Below are positions 1-5,101 of a stretch of 5,101 nucleotides of DNA, in pieces. A program made the translations under genes and the position numbers. Within the stretch, counting starts at the first letter, position 1. Each line of letters begins with the position of its first letter. The DNA comes from Pseudomonadota bacterium. Its GTDB lineage: Bacteria; Pseudomonadota; Alphaproteobacteria; Ferrovibrionales; Ferrovibrionaceae. The notes beneath the pieces were generated by a model that did no database searches, was not told the origin of the DNA, and worked only from the letters and a program-made list of their open reading frames with translations. The DNA is taken from assembly GCA_023434425.1 (NCBI GenBank), contig JAEYSS010000042.1:1-5101 (forward strand). Direction: 5' to 3'.

Positions 1-59
1 AAAACCACCCCCCCCCCGTCAAACCGCGGCGTTTTTTTTTACTTTAATGGGAAAGCGGC
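1..59. other. Intergenic tail with homopolymer tracts, no gene seen
   Basis: This short stretch follows the permease stop codon. It contains a run of ten C (8-17) and a run of nine T (32-40) around a GC-rich core that includes the palindrome CCGCGG. Read on the plus strand, the core could form only a 4-bp AAAC/GTTT stem before the T run, which is too weak to call a terminator with confidence. On the minus strand the permease transcript meets an A run, not a T run, so no intrinsic terminator for the TRAP operon is visible here. Confidence 0.5.
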
Positions 60-1997
60 CTATGCAGCCTTGGCTGATTTCCGGCTGAAGCGTTGCCAGA
101 CGGCTACGCCAACCGCGATGGCGAGGCCGGCGAGATCGGTCAGTATGCCGCCGTAAATCAGCAGCAACGAGCCGACGAACAGGATCAGCCGCAGCGGCAT
201 CGTTATCCTGCCGAAATACCAGGATTGCAGGGCACCCGCGAGCAGGTAAACGCCGATGCAGGCGGTGGCGCCGTAATGCACGACCTGCACCCAGTCTCCC
301 TGGGCCAGCAGGGCCGGGCTGTAGAAGAACATGAACGGCACGATGAAGGCGGCAAGACCGTACACAAAGGAGGTCACGGATGTCTTCATGGGATCGCTTC
401 CCGCAATGGCGGCGCCCGCATAGCCGGCCAGCGCAACCGGCGGTGTGATCGCCGAAAGCACAGCGTAATAGAAGACGAACATGTGGGCGACCAGCGGCGA
501 GATTCCCAGCTTAATCAGGCCGGGCGCCACCACCGAGGCTGCCACCGCATAGGCGGCCGTGGTCGGCATGCCCATTCCAAGAATGACCGCAATCGCCATG
601 GCGAAAACGAGAGCAACGAACTGGCTCTCTCCGGCAATCGCCAGGATCATCGATGAAAAACGCAGCCCGATGCCCGTCAGGCCGATCACGCCCACGATGA
701 TGCCGGCGCAGGCACATACGGCGATCAACTGGATGGTACCCTTGGCGCCGAGATGCAGCGCATCGAAGACGGCACGCGCTCCCATGCGGGTATCCGGCAA
801 GATCCAGCTGATGAACAGCGCGCTCGCCATGGCGAGGGTGCCTGACCGGATGACCGAATAGTTCATGACCAGACCGCCGATCAGGACGATCAGCGGGATG
901 AACAGGAAGACACGGCGAAGCATCTCATCGATGCGGGGCAGCTCCGATCGGGGCAGTCCGCGCATGTTGAGACGCTTCGCTTCGTTATCGACCATGAAAT
1001 AGACGGCGAGGAAATAGAGCAGCGACGGCATCACGGCCGCGATCATGATATCCGTGTAGGGAATGCGCGTAATCTCGGCCATGATGAAGGCGCCGGCCCC
1101 CATGACGGGCGGCATGATCTGACCGCCGGTTGAGGCGGCGGCCTCGATGGCGCCGGCACTACGTGCCGGGTATCCGACTTTCTTCATCATCGGAATGGTG
1201 AAAGTTCCCGTGGCGGCAACGTTGCCGGCGGAGGTCCCGTTGATCGTTCCCATCAACGCGCTCGACATGACAGCGACCTTGGCGGGACCGCCACGCGCTG
1301 TTCCAGCAAGGGAGAAGGAGAAGTTGACGAAATAGTCGCCGATTTTCGACGTCTGCAGGAAGCCGGCAAACGTGATGAAGAGAATGATATAGGTCGACGA
1401 CACCGCGGTAGTCGGACCGAAGACGCCTTCCAGCGAGTAGATGAACGAGAACAGGTGATCGACGCGAATGCCCTTGTGATAGAGCACGCCAGGCATGATC
1501 GGGCCGGCCACGCAGTAGAGCAGGAACACCACCGAGATGATCGGCAGCGCCAGGCCCGCGGAGCGGCGGGTGATCTCCAGAATCAGCAGCGTGCCAATGA
1601 TGCCGAAAACGACGTCCCATGTCGTTGGAGCGGCGCCGGCGCGGAACAGCAATCCGTCCAGATTGTCGAAAATATAGACGAAGCAGGCGACGCTTGCCGC
1701 GATTAGAATCCAGTCATACCAGATCACACCCGGGTGCTTCTGGTGCGAGGTGGCGGAGAAAATCATGAAGCCAAGTGAAATGCCGAAGGCGACATGGGCG
1801 GTCCGGAACAGCCAGGGATCGATCGGGAAGAGGTTCAGGACGTATAAGTGAAATAAGGTGAATGCCACGCAGCCCCAGAAGAACAGGAGGCTTTCCCATT
1901 TCCGCAACTGGCGCGAATTGCTGCCGATCTCCGCTTCTTCCTGGATTCGCTCAGCGGTGTGTGCCGCGTTGTCAGCGGCCGTGTTCTTTTCCGTCAT
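60..1997 (-). CDS. TRAP transporter fused permease (DctQ-DctM fusion, TAXI type)
   Basis: The 645-residue product is the inner-membrane part of a tripartite ATP-independent periplasmic transporter. It should import a solute delivered by the periplasmic receptor using an ion gradient. Residues 1-33 are hydrophilic and charged. Hydrophobic segments at about 35-165 match the small DctQ-like portion, and the rest matches the large DctM-like portion. Hallmark motifs of the large subunit are present: GTSAGNVAATGTFTIPMMKK at 254-273, GGQIMPPVMGAGAFIMAE at 291-308, GMGMPTTAAY at 474-483 and ITPPVALAGYAGAA at 517-530. The last 70 residues add further hydrophobic segments, as in many fused permeases of this type. 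The ATG at 1995-1997 is preceded by GGAGG with a 5-base spacer; the stop is TAG. The gene lies 122 bp downstream of the receptor gene, on the same strand, with a hairpin between them. Family assignment is secure; substrate is unknown. Confidence 0.96.
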   Translation of the reverse strand: MTEKNTAADNAAHTAERIQEEAEIGSNSRQLRKWESLLFFWGCVAFTLFHLYVLNLFPIDPWLFRTAHVAFGISLGFMIFSATSHQKHPGVIWYDWILIAASVACFVYIFDNLDGLLFRAGAAPTTWDVVFGIIGTLLILEITRRSAGLALPIISVVFLLYCVAGPIMPGVLYHKGIRVDHLFSFIYSLEGVFGPTTAVSSTYIILFITFAGFLQTSKIGDYFVNFSFSLAGTARGGPAKVAVMSSALMGTINGTSAGNVAATGTFTIPMMKKVGYPARSAGAIEAAASTGGQIMPPVMGAGAFIMAEITRIPYTDIMIAAVMPSLLYFLAVYFMVDNEAKRLNMRGLPRSELPRIDEMLRRVFLFIPLIVLIGGLVMNYSVIRSGTLAMASALFISWILPDTRMGARAVFDALHLGAKGTIQLIAVCACAGIIVGVIGLTGIGLRFSSMILAIAGESQFVALVFAMAIAVILGMGMPTTAAYAVAASVVAPGLIKLGISPLVAHMFVFYYAVLSAITPPVALAGYAGAAIAGSDPMKTSVTSFVYGLAAFIVPFMFFYSPALLAQGDWVQVVHYGATACIGVYLLAGALQSWYFGRITMPLRLILFVGSLLLIYGGILTDLAGLAIAVGVAVWQRFSRKSAKAA

Positions 1998-2053
1998 TCC
2001 TGCCTCCGGCCTGGCGCGGCTCTTGCGGCCTCTGCCAGCTCAACCTACCCATT

Positions 2054-2090
2054 AACAAAACCCCCGCCCGTCGAATCGCGGGCGGGGGTT
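2054..2090 (-). terminator. Intrinsic terminator or attenuator between receptor and permease genes
   Basis: A perfect 12-bp inverted repeat (2059-2070 with 2079-2090, AACCCCCGCCCG and its complement) encloses an 8-base loop. Read on the minus strand, the direction of the TRAP operon, the stem is followed by TTTTGTT, the usual layout of a Rho-independent terminator. Since the permease begins 60 bases further on and has its own ribosome binding site, the likely role is partial termination, giving more receptor than permease mRNA, as is common in binding-protein transport operons. Full termination with a separate permease promoter is the alternative; no such promoter is evident. Confidence 0.8.
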
Positions 2091-2119
2091 CTTTCTACCG
2101 TTACTGTCTGACAAGACGA

Positions 2120-3094
2120 TTACTTCATCGTCTTCGGATTGAGCGTGATACCCTTCTCCTTGTAGTACTTCAGCGCGCCCGGATGGAACGGCAGGAAGGT
2201 GTTCTTCTCGGCATTCTTCGCGACGGTTTCCTTCGCCGCCGAATGGCCCTTCACCATGGCATCGTTGTTGTCGAGCACGGCCTTCACGATCTTGTAGGCG
2301 GTGTCGTCGTCAAGATCCTTGTGCGCAATGGCGAAGTTGTAGAGGCCGACCGTCTTGTGGTCTTGGGTCAGGGTCTTGTAGGTGCCCTTCGGGATCACCG
2401 ACGGCGACAATTCCGGAATCTTTTCTGCCAGAGTCTTAAGTTCAGCATCGCTGAAGGTGATGAACTTGACCGGACGCTGCGCCTCGAGTTCCGAGTAAGC
2501 AGCGATCGGCACGCCGGCGGCAAAAGCAAAAACGTCCAGCAGGCCGTCGCCGAGCTGGCTCGCCATGTCAGAGGCGCCGCCATTGCGGATCGTCGGCTTG
2601 ACGCCAAGCGCTTCAAACATCAGCGGGAAATAGGTACCCGGGGTACCGGCCTTCGGGCCGACGCCGACATTCTTGCCGTCCATCTGCTTGACCGAGGCAA
2701 TGCCGGTCTTGTCCGTCGTTACGAAGTGGAACGGTGTGTCATACATGGGGAAAAGGGCGCGGACATTGTCGTACTTCTTGCCCTTGGCCCAACCGGTTCC
2801 GTTGTAGCCGTGCAACGCCACGCCCATGGTGACCATGCCAAGCTCGATCGTCTTGCTGTCGACCAGAAGCAGGTTCTGGTTCGGACCTTGGGTCTGCTGG
2901 GTCGAGACGTTGATGCCGGTCTTCTCGGTCAGCAGGGTTGCGACCACGCCGCCGTAGATGAAATACGTGCCACCGACCGAGGCGGTGCCGAGCGTGAGCG
3001 ATTTGGGCTGTGCTGCGGCCAGATTCGCAGTGAAGGGAGCTGCCAGCAGCAAAGCGGTGGCGGCAAGCAGAGTCTTGAATCGGAATGGTGTCAT
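2120..3094 (-). CDS. TAXI family TRAP transporter solute-binding receptor
   Basis: The 324-residue product is a periplasmic substrate receptor for the fused permease downstream. Residues 1-28 form a classic Sec signal peptide: basic residues at 5 and 7, a hydrophobic core LLAATALLLAA, and a probable cleavage after Ala28 in the Ala-rich stretch before QPKS. The mature protein opens with LTLGTASVGGTYFIYGG (33-49), the glycine-rich N-terminal signature of TAXI receptors, and the later NVGVGPKAGTPGTYF segment fits the family's second ligand-binding region. Its length is typical. The ATG at 3092-3094 was chosen because it starts the signal peptide and has a strong ribosome binding site; the frame stays open much further upstream, but that part overlaps the divergent VWA gene and looks non-coding. 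TAXI receptors studied so far bind glutamate-like or dicarboxylate ligands, but the ligand here cannot be assigned. Confidence 0.95.
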   Translation of the reverse strand: MTPFRFKTLLAATALLLAAPFTANLAAAQPKSLTLGTASVGGTYFIYGGVVATLLTEKTGINVSTQQTQGPNQNLLLVDSKTIELGMVTMGVALHGYNGTGWAKGKKYDNVRALFPMYDTPFHFVTTDKTGIASVKQMDGKNVGVGPKAGTPGTYFPLMFEALGVKPTIRNGGASDMASQLGDGLLDVFAFAAGVPIAAYSELEAQRPVKFITFSDAELKTLAEKIPELSPSVIPKGTYKTLTQDHKTVGLYNFAIAHKDLDDDTAYKIVKAVLDNNDAMVKGHSAAKETVAKNAEKNTFLPFHPGALKYYKEKGITLNPKTMK

Positions 3095-3100
3095 TATCGT

Positions 3101-3108
3101 CTCCTCCC
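3101..3108 (-). promoter_or_regulatory. Strong ribosome binding site fixing the receptor start
   Basis: On the minus strand the sequence GGGAGGAG lies 6 bases before the ATG at 3092-3094. It is a near-ideal Shine-Dalgarno site and settles the start of the receptor gene at the signal peptide instead of any of the upstream in-frame starts. Confidence 0.85.
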
Positions 3109-3256
3109 AGAGAACAGTTCGTTGACCCGCAGCGAGCTGCCACATTGGTTGTGTGGTCTGACCCGGTTGAGGCTGGCAGGATAGACGCTGGCTTCGTGTC
3201 CTGACCAGCAGATTTCGCCGCGCATCTGCGATTTGCCGCAGTGCACCCGCGTCGGG

Positions 3257-3285
3257 CTGGCAATTGTCGAGGCAATGCCTATATC
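3257..3285 (+). promoter_or_regulatory. Candidate sigma-70-type promoter for the VWA/J-protein operon
   Basis: CTGGCA (3257-3262) and TATATC (3280-3285) are separated by exactly 17 bases; each matches four of six positions of the TTGACA/TATAAT consensus. The start of transcription would fall near 3292, giving a leader of about 28 bases before the VWA start codon. The match is modest and the call is tentative. Confidence 0.35.
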
Positions 3286-3319
3286 TTGCATTTGACGGCA
3301 GCTTCCGCAGGAGTGACAA

Positions 3320-4027
3320 ATGGGCGGCGAAGGCCGGGTGCCGGCAAAATCGTCGACCAAGGAGGTCGAGGCGTTTCTGCGCCAGGCGGCTTTGGCCCCC
3401 AGGGCCACGCCTGCTGCCACCGGTCGCGGCCGACTGGTATTTGCCATGGATGCCACCGCCAGCCGTCGCGCCACCTGGGATGAGGCGCAGCGCATCCAGG
3501 CCGACATGTTCCGCACCACGGCTTCGCTCGGCGGGCTTGACATCCAGCTCGTCTTCTTTCGCGGTCTCGGCGAGTGCAAGGCCTCGGGCTGGGTTTCGGA
3601 AGCCAATCTCATGTTGCGCCTGATGCGGCAGGTCGAATGCGTCGGTGGTCATACCCAGATCGAGCGTGTCCTGAAGCACACGATGGCCGAAGCGCGCGAA
3701 GACAAGGTCAATGCGCTGGTGTATGTCGGCGACTGCCTGGAAGAAAATCCGGACGACGTTGCGATGCGTGCCGGCGAGCTGGCCCTGCTCGGCGTGCCGA
3801 TCTTTGCGTTCCAGGAGGGGGAGGAATCGCGGGCAAAGGCCTGCTTCCAGGACATGGCCCGCCTGACCCGCGGCGCCTATTGCAGCTTCGATGCCTCCAG
3901 CGCGGCCACGCTGCGCGAATTGCTGTCGGCCGTGGCGGTCTATGCGGCGGGTGGATATCGCGCGCTGGAGAATTTCGCTGCCGGATCCGGTCGCGAGGTC
4001 CGCGCCCTGATCGGCCAGATGCGATAG
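3320..4027 (+). CDS. VWA domain-containing protein with MIDAS motif
   Basis: The 235-residue product has no signal peptide or membrane segment, so it is probably cytosolic. After a short variable N-terminus (1-37), a von Willebrand factor A fold begins with the beta strand GRLVFAMD. The metal-ion-dependent adhesion site looks complete: D44-A-T46-A-S48 (a DxTxS variant of DxSxS), T112 in the GGHTQ loop, and D138 in the strand LVYVGD. Such domains bind Mg2+ and mediate protein-protein contacts. Later segments GVPIFAFQEG and LTRGAYCSFD fit the end of the fold. The start is fixed: AGGAG (3309-3313) sits 6 bases before the ATG, and an in-frame TGA at 3314-3316 excludes any upstream extension. The J-protein gene follows after 5 bases. 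Fold and motif are clear; the partner and cellular role are unknown. I recall this gene pair as widespread in alphaproteobacteria. Confidence 0.88.
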   Translation: MGGEGRVPAKSSTKEVEAFLRQAALAPRATPAATGRGRLVFAMDATASRRATWDEAQRIQADMFRTTASLGGLDIQLVFFRGLGECKASGWVSEANLMLRLMRQVECVGGHTQIERVLKHTMAEAREDKVNALVYVGDCLEENPDDVAMRAGELALLGVPIFAFQEGEESRAKACFQDMARLTRGAYCSFDASSAATLRELLSAVAVYAAGGYRALENFAAGSGREVRALIGQMR

Positions 4028-4032
4028 CGCCA

Positions 4033-4818
4033 ATGGCTGCTTTTTTCGCACTGGGCATCGTCGGCCTGATCCTGCTGCTCCTGGGGGCGCGCGGCATTCT
4101 CAATGCCGATCCGAAATTCCTCGCCAGGATTCTCAAGATTTCAGCTGCCGTCATCTGCGGTGGACTGGCCGTCTTCTTTCTCGTTCGTGGCCGTTTCGAT
4201 ATGGCGCTGATGCTTGGAGCGGTGGCGGCCGCCTCTCTGGGCTATCTGCCCCGCGGCCTGCTGCCCTTCAATCTTGGCAGTCTTTTCGGAGGGCGCGGTC
4301 TTGGCGGCGGCTGGCAGCGCGCGTGCACCGGCAACGAAGACCTTGACGGCCGCAGCGGCGGCAGCGGCCAGCAATCCAGCGTCGAGACCGCATGGCTGCG
4401 CATGCAGCTCAATCACGCGACCGGTCGCATGGATGGCGATGTTCTGCAGGGGCGCCATGCCGGCCGGCGATTGTCGTCGCTCAGTTTTGAAGAGCTGATT
4501 CTGCTGTTGCGCGATTGCCAGGGCCATGACAATCAGGCCGCCGCCCTGCTGGAGGCCTATCTGGACCGCAGCATCGGCGAAGACTGGCGCGAGCGCGCGA
4601 CGCAGGGTGATGCCGGGGAGGCCGCGTCGTCGGCTGACAACGGCGCCATGACGCGCGAGCAGGCCTGGGATGTGCTTGGTCTGCAGCCCGGTGCGCCGGA
4701 TGTCGAGATACGCGCCGCGCATCGGCGATTGATGAAGAAATTCCATCCGGATCAGGGCGGCTCGACGTACCTCGCCGCGCAGATCAATCGAGCCAAAGAC
4801 CTGCTGCTCGGCGAGTAA
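4033..4818 (+). CDS. Membrane-anchored J-domain (DnaJ-like) protein, Tim14/Pam18-like C-terminus
   Basis: The 261-residue product is a Hsp70 co-chaperone of the inner membrane. Hydrophobic segments lie at about 4-22, 36-52 and 57-72. A Gly-rich linker (82-113) follows, then a middle region (115-188) with SSVETAWLRMQLNHATGRMDG and LLEAYLDR, conserved in my recollection among alphaproteobacterial proteins of this type. The J domain occupies 206-261 at the very C-terminus and has the HPD tripeptide (238-240) needed to stimulate DnaK ATPase. The ending HPDQGGSTYLAAQINRAKDLLL closely resembles the end of mitochondrial Tim14/Pam18 (DNAJC19). There is no Gly/Phe or zinc-finger region, so it is not canonical DnaJ. 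The frame is open far upstream, but the ATG at 4033 was chosen because the membrane segment starts there and the upstream part overlaps the VWA gene. No clear Shine-Dalgarno sequence is visible, so translation is probably coupled to the VWA gene, whose stop is 5 bases away. Confidence 0.9.
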   Translation: MAAFFALGIVGLILLLLGARGILNADPKFLARILKISAAVICGGLAVFFLVRGRFDMALMLGAVAAASLGYLPRGLLPFNLGSLFGGRGLGGGWQRACTGNEDLDGRSGGSGQQSSVETAWLRMQLNHATGRMDGDVLQGRHAGRRLSSLSFEELILLLRDCQGHDNQAAALLEAYLDRSIGEDWRERATQGDAGEAASSADNGAMTREQAWDVLGLQPGAPDVEIRAAHRRLMKKFHPDQGGSTYLAAQINRAKDLLLGE

Positions 4819-4820
4819 CG

Positions 4821-4865
4821 GTGCACCAGCCAGGCAGTGAAGCTTGGCCGTCCCTGCACATTTTT
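4821..4865 (+). terminator. Candidate terminator after the J-protein gene
   Basis: Two nested stems are followed by TTTTT (4861-4865). The outer stem is GTGCA (4821-4825) with TGCAC (4855-4859); the inner stem is GCCAGG (4829-4834) with CTTGGC (4843-4848), including one G-U pair, around an 8-base loop. The structure begins 2 bases after the stop codon, the expected place for a terminator. It is less compact than a typical intrinsic terminator, so confidence is limited. Confidence 0.4.
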
Positions 4866-4899
4866 GCCACGATTGCGGAACACCTCCGGCCGTCAACGG

Positions 4900-4923
4900 G
4901 TTGTCCGGCCATCACCGGATAAC
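4900..4923 (+). repeat. Inverted repeat (hairpin) upstream of the Gly/Ala-rich protein gene
   Basis: GTTGTCCGG (4900-4908) pairs with CCGGATAAC (4915-4923) across a 6-base loop, giving 9 pairs with one G-U wobble. It ends 15 bases before the start codon at 4939. It could be a leader hairpin affecting translation or mRNA stability, or an operator. There is no T run after it, so it is not an intrinsic terminator. Confidence 0.5.
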
Positions 4924-4938
4924 GCGAGCGAGGCTGTG

Positions 4939-5101
4939 ATGGCGACGAGACTTTTTACCTGTGCATCTGCCGTCGCAATTGCAGTGGCCTTTTTCTCTGC
5001 TGATCTCGAAGCAAAAAGCGGTGGCGGTGGTGGCGCCGCCGGAGCTGCTGCAGGCGCGGCAGGTGCCGCAGCCGGCGCAGCGGCCGGTGCCGCCGCGGGC
5101 G
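4939..5101 (+). CDS. Secreted Gly/Ala-rich low-complexity protein, 5' part only
   Basis: Only the first 54 codons are inside the window and no stop is reached. Residues 1-25 look like a Sec signal peptide: Arg4, a hydrophobic stretch from about 8 to 21, and a possible cleavage after Ala25 (LEA before KSGG). The mature part starts with five glycines (28-32) and continues as an almost regular GAAA/GAA repeat to the window edge. Codons vary from repeat to repeat (GCC, GCG, GCA, GCT; GGT, GGC, GGA), which argues for a real coding sequence maintained at protein level. GAGG (4930-4933) lies 5 bases before the ATG; an in-frame GTG at 4936 is an alternative. The frame is open back to the J-protein stop, but the signal peptide supports this start. 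The family is not recognised; a function at the cell envelope is only inferred from the export signal. Confidence 0.65.
   Translation, partial: MATRLFTCASAVAIAVAFFSADLEAKSGGGGGAAGAAAGAAGAAAGAAAGAAAG

Larger units (their letters stand above)
3095..3319. other. Divergent intergenic region between TRAP operon and VWA/J-protein operon
   Basis: These 225 bases must carry the promoters and any operators for both transcription units. Visible elements are a short inverted repeat CCACA-N7-TGTGG (3140-3156), a weaker GCTGG-N13-CCAGC (3187-3209), and a direct repeat TGACCCG (3123-3129 and 3159-3165) flanking the first inverted repeat. These could be operator half-sites near the receptor gene, but each is short enough to occur by chance. 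No convincing minus-strand -35/-10 pair was found for the TRAP operon, so its promoter may depend on an activator or on a sigma factor with a different consensus. Confidence 0.5.

Noticed and set aside
93..656. 187-codon open frame on the plus strand
   Set aside because: It is antisense to the permease C-terminal half and encodes a His/Arg/Gly-rich product typical of a shadow frame.
1862..3184. 440-codon open frame on the plus strand
   Set aside because: It runs antisense to the receptor gene and the start of the permease gene. Its product is Arg/His-rich without recognisable domains, as expected for a chance open frame in GC-rich DNA.
3187..3209. GCTGG-N13-CCAGC inverted repeat as an operator
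   Set aside because: Five-base arms with a 13-base spacer are expected by chance in GC-rich DNA; noted within the intergenic description but not called separately.
3574..4032. N-terminal extension of the J-protein frame
   Set aside because: It overlaps the VWA gene in another frame, is rich in Arg, Gly and Cys, and would place about 150 odd residues before the first membrane segment.
4041..4046. Run of six T at codons 3-5 of the J-protein gene as a slippage site
   Set aside because: A six-base run encoding part of a hydrophobic segment is ordinary, and the reading frame is intact with no overlapping alternative product.
3095..4051. Upstream extension of the receptor frame to give a 643-residue protein
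   Set aside because: The extension lies antisense to the well-supported VWA gene, has no family features, and would bury a clear signal peptide and strong ribosome binding site in the middle of the protein.
4141..4896. 251-codon open frame on the minus strand
   Set aside because: It is antisense to the J-protein gene, whose HPD motif and membrane segments are unmistakable; the antisense product has no recognisable features.

Overview
The window reads as chromosomal DNA of a GC-rich alphaproteobacterium, most likely of the Hyphomicrobiales (Rhizobiales). The inference rests on the high GC content, a fused TRAP transporter of the TAXI type, and a membrane J-protein with a C-terminal J domain like mitochondrial Tim14/Pam18, placed directly after a VWA protein. 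No tRNA, rRNA, CRISPR array, transposase or integrase gene was found.

Minus strand, 60-3094: a two-gene TRAP transport operon. The upstream gene (2120-3094) encodes a secreted TAXI-family solute receptor. The downstream gene (60-1997) encodes a single polypeptide fusing the small (DctQ-like) and large (DctM-like) membrane subunits. Together they should form a complete ion-gradient-driven importer for an organic acid or similar small anion; the substrate cannot be read from the sequence. A perfect 12-bp GC-rich hairpin followed by a T-rich stretch lies between the two genes and probably makes the receptor more abundant than the permease.

Plus strand, 3320-4818: a divergently transcribed pair. 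First comes a 235-residue cytosolic VWA-domain protein with an apparently complete metal-site (MIDAS) motif. Five bases later comes a 261-residue membrane protein with an HPD-containing J domain at its extreme C-terminus. The tight spacing and the lack of a clear ribosome binding site for the second gene suggest translational coupling and a shared process, probably Hsp70 (DnaK) recruitment to the inner membrane.

Plus strand, 4939 to the window end: the start of a separate gene for a secreted Gly/Ala-rich low-complexity protein, cut by the window edge. A candidate terminator and a hairpin lie in the 120-bp gap before it. The 225-bp gap between the divergent units (3095-3319) carries the control regions for both. 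The first 59 bases hold only homopolymer tracts. The most interesting part is the VWA/J-protein pair; nothing here proves a new system.
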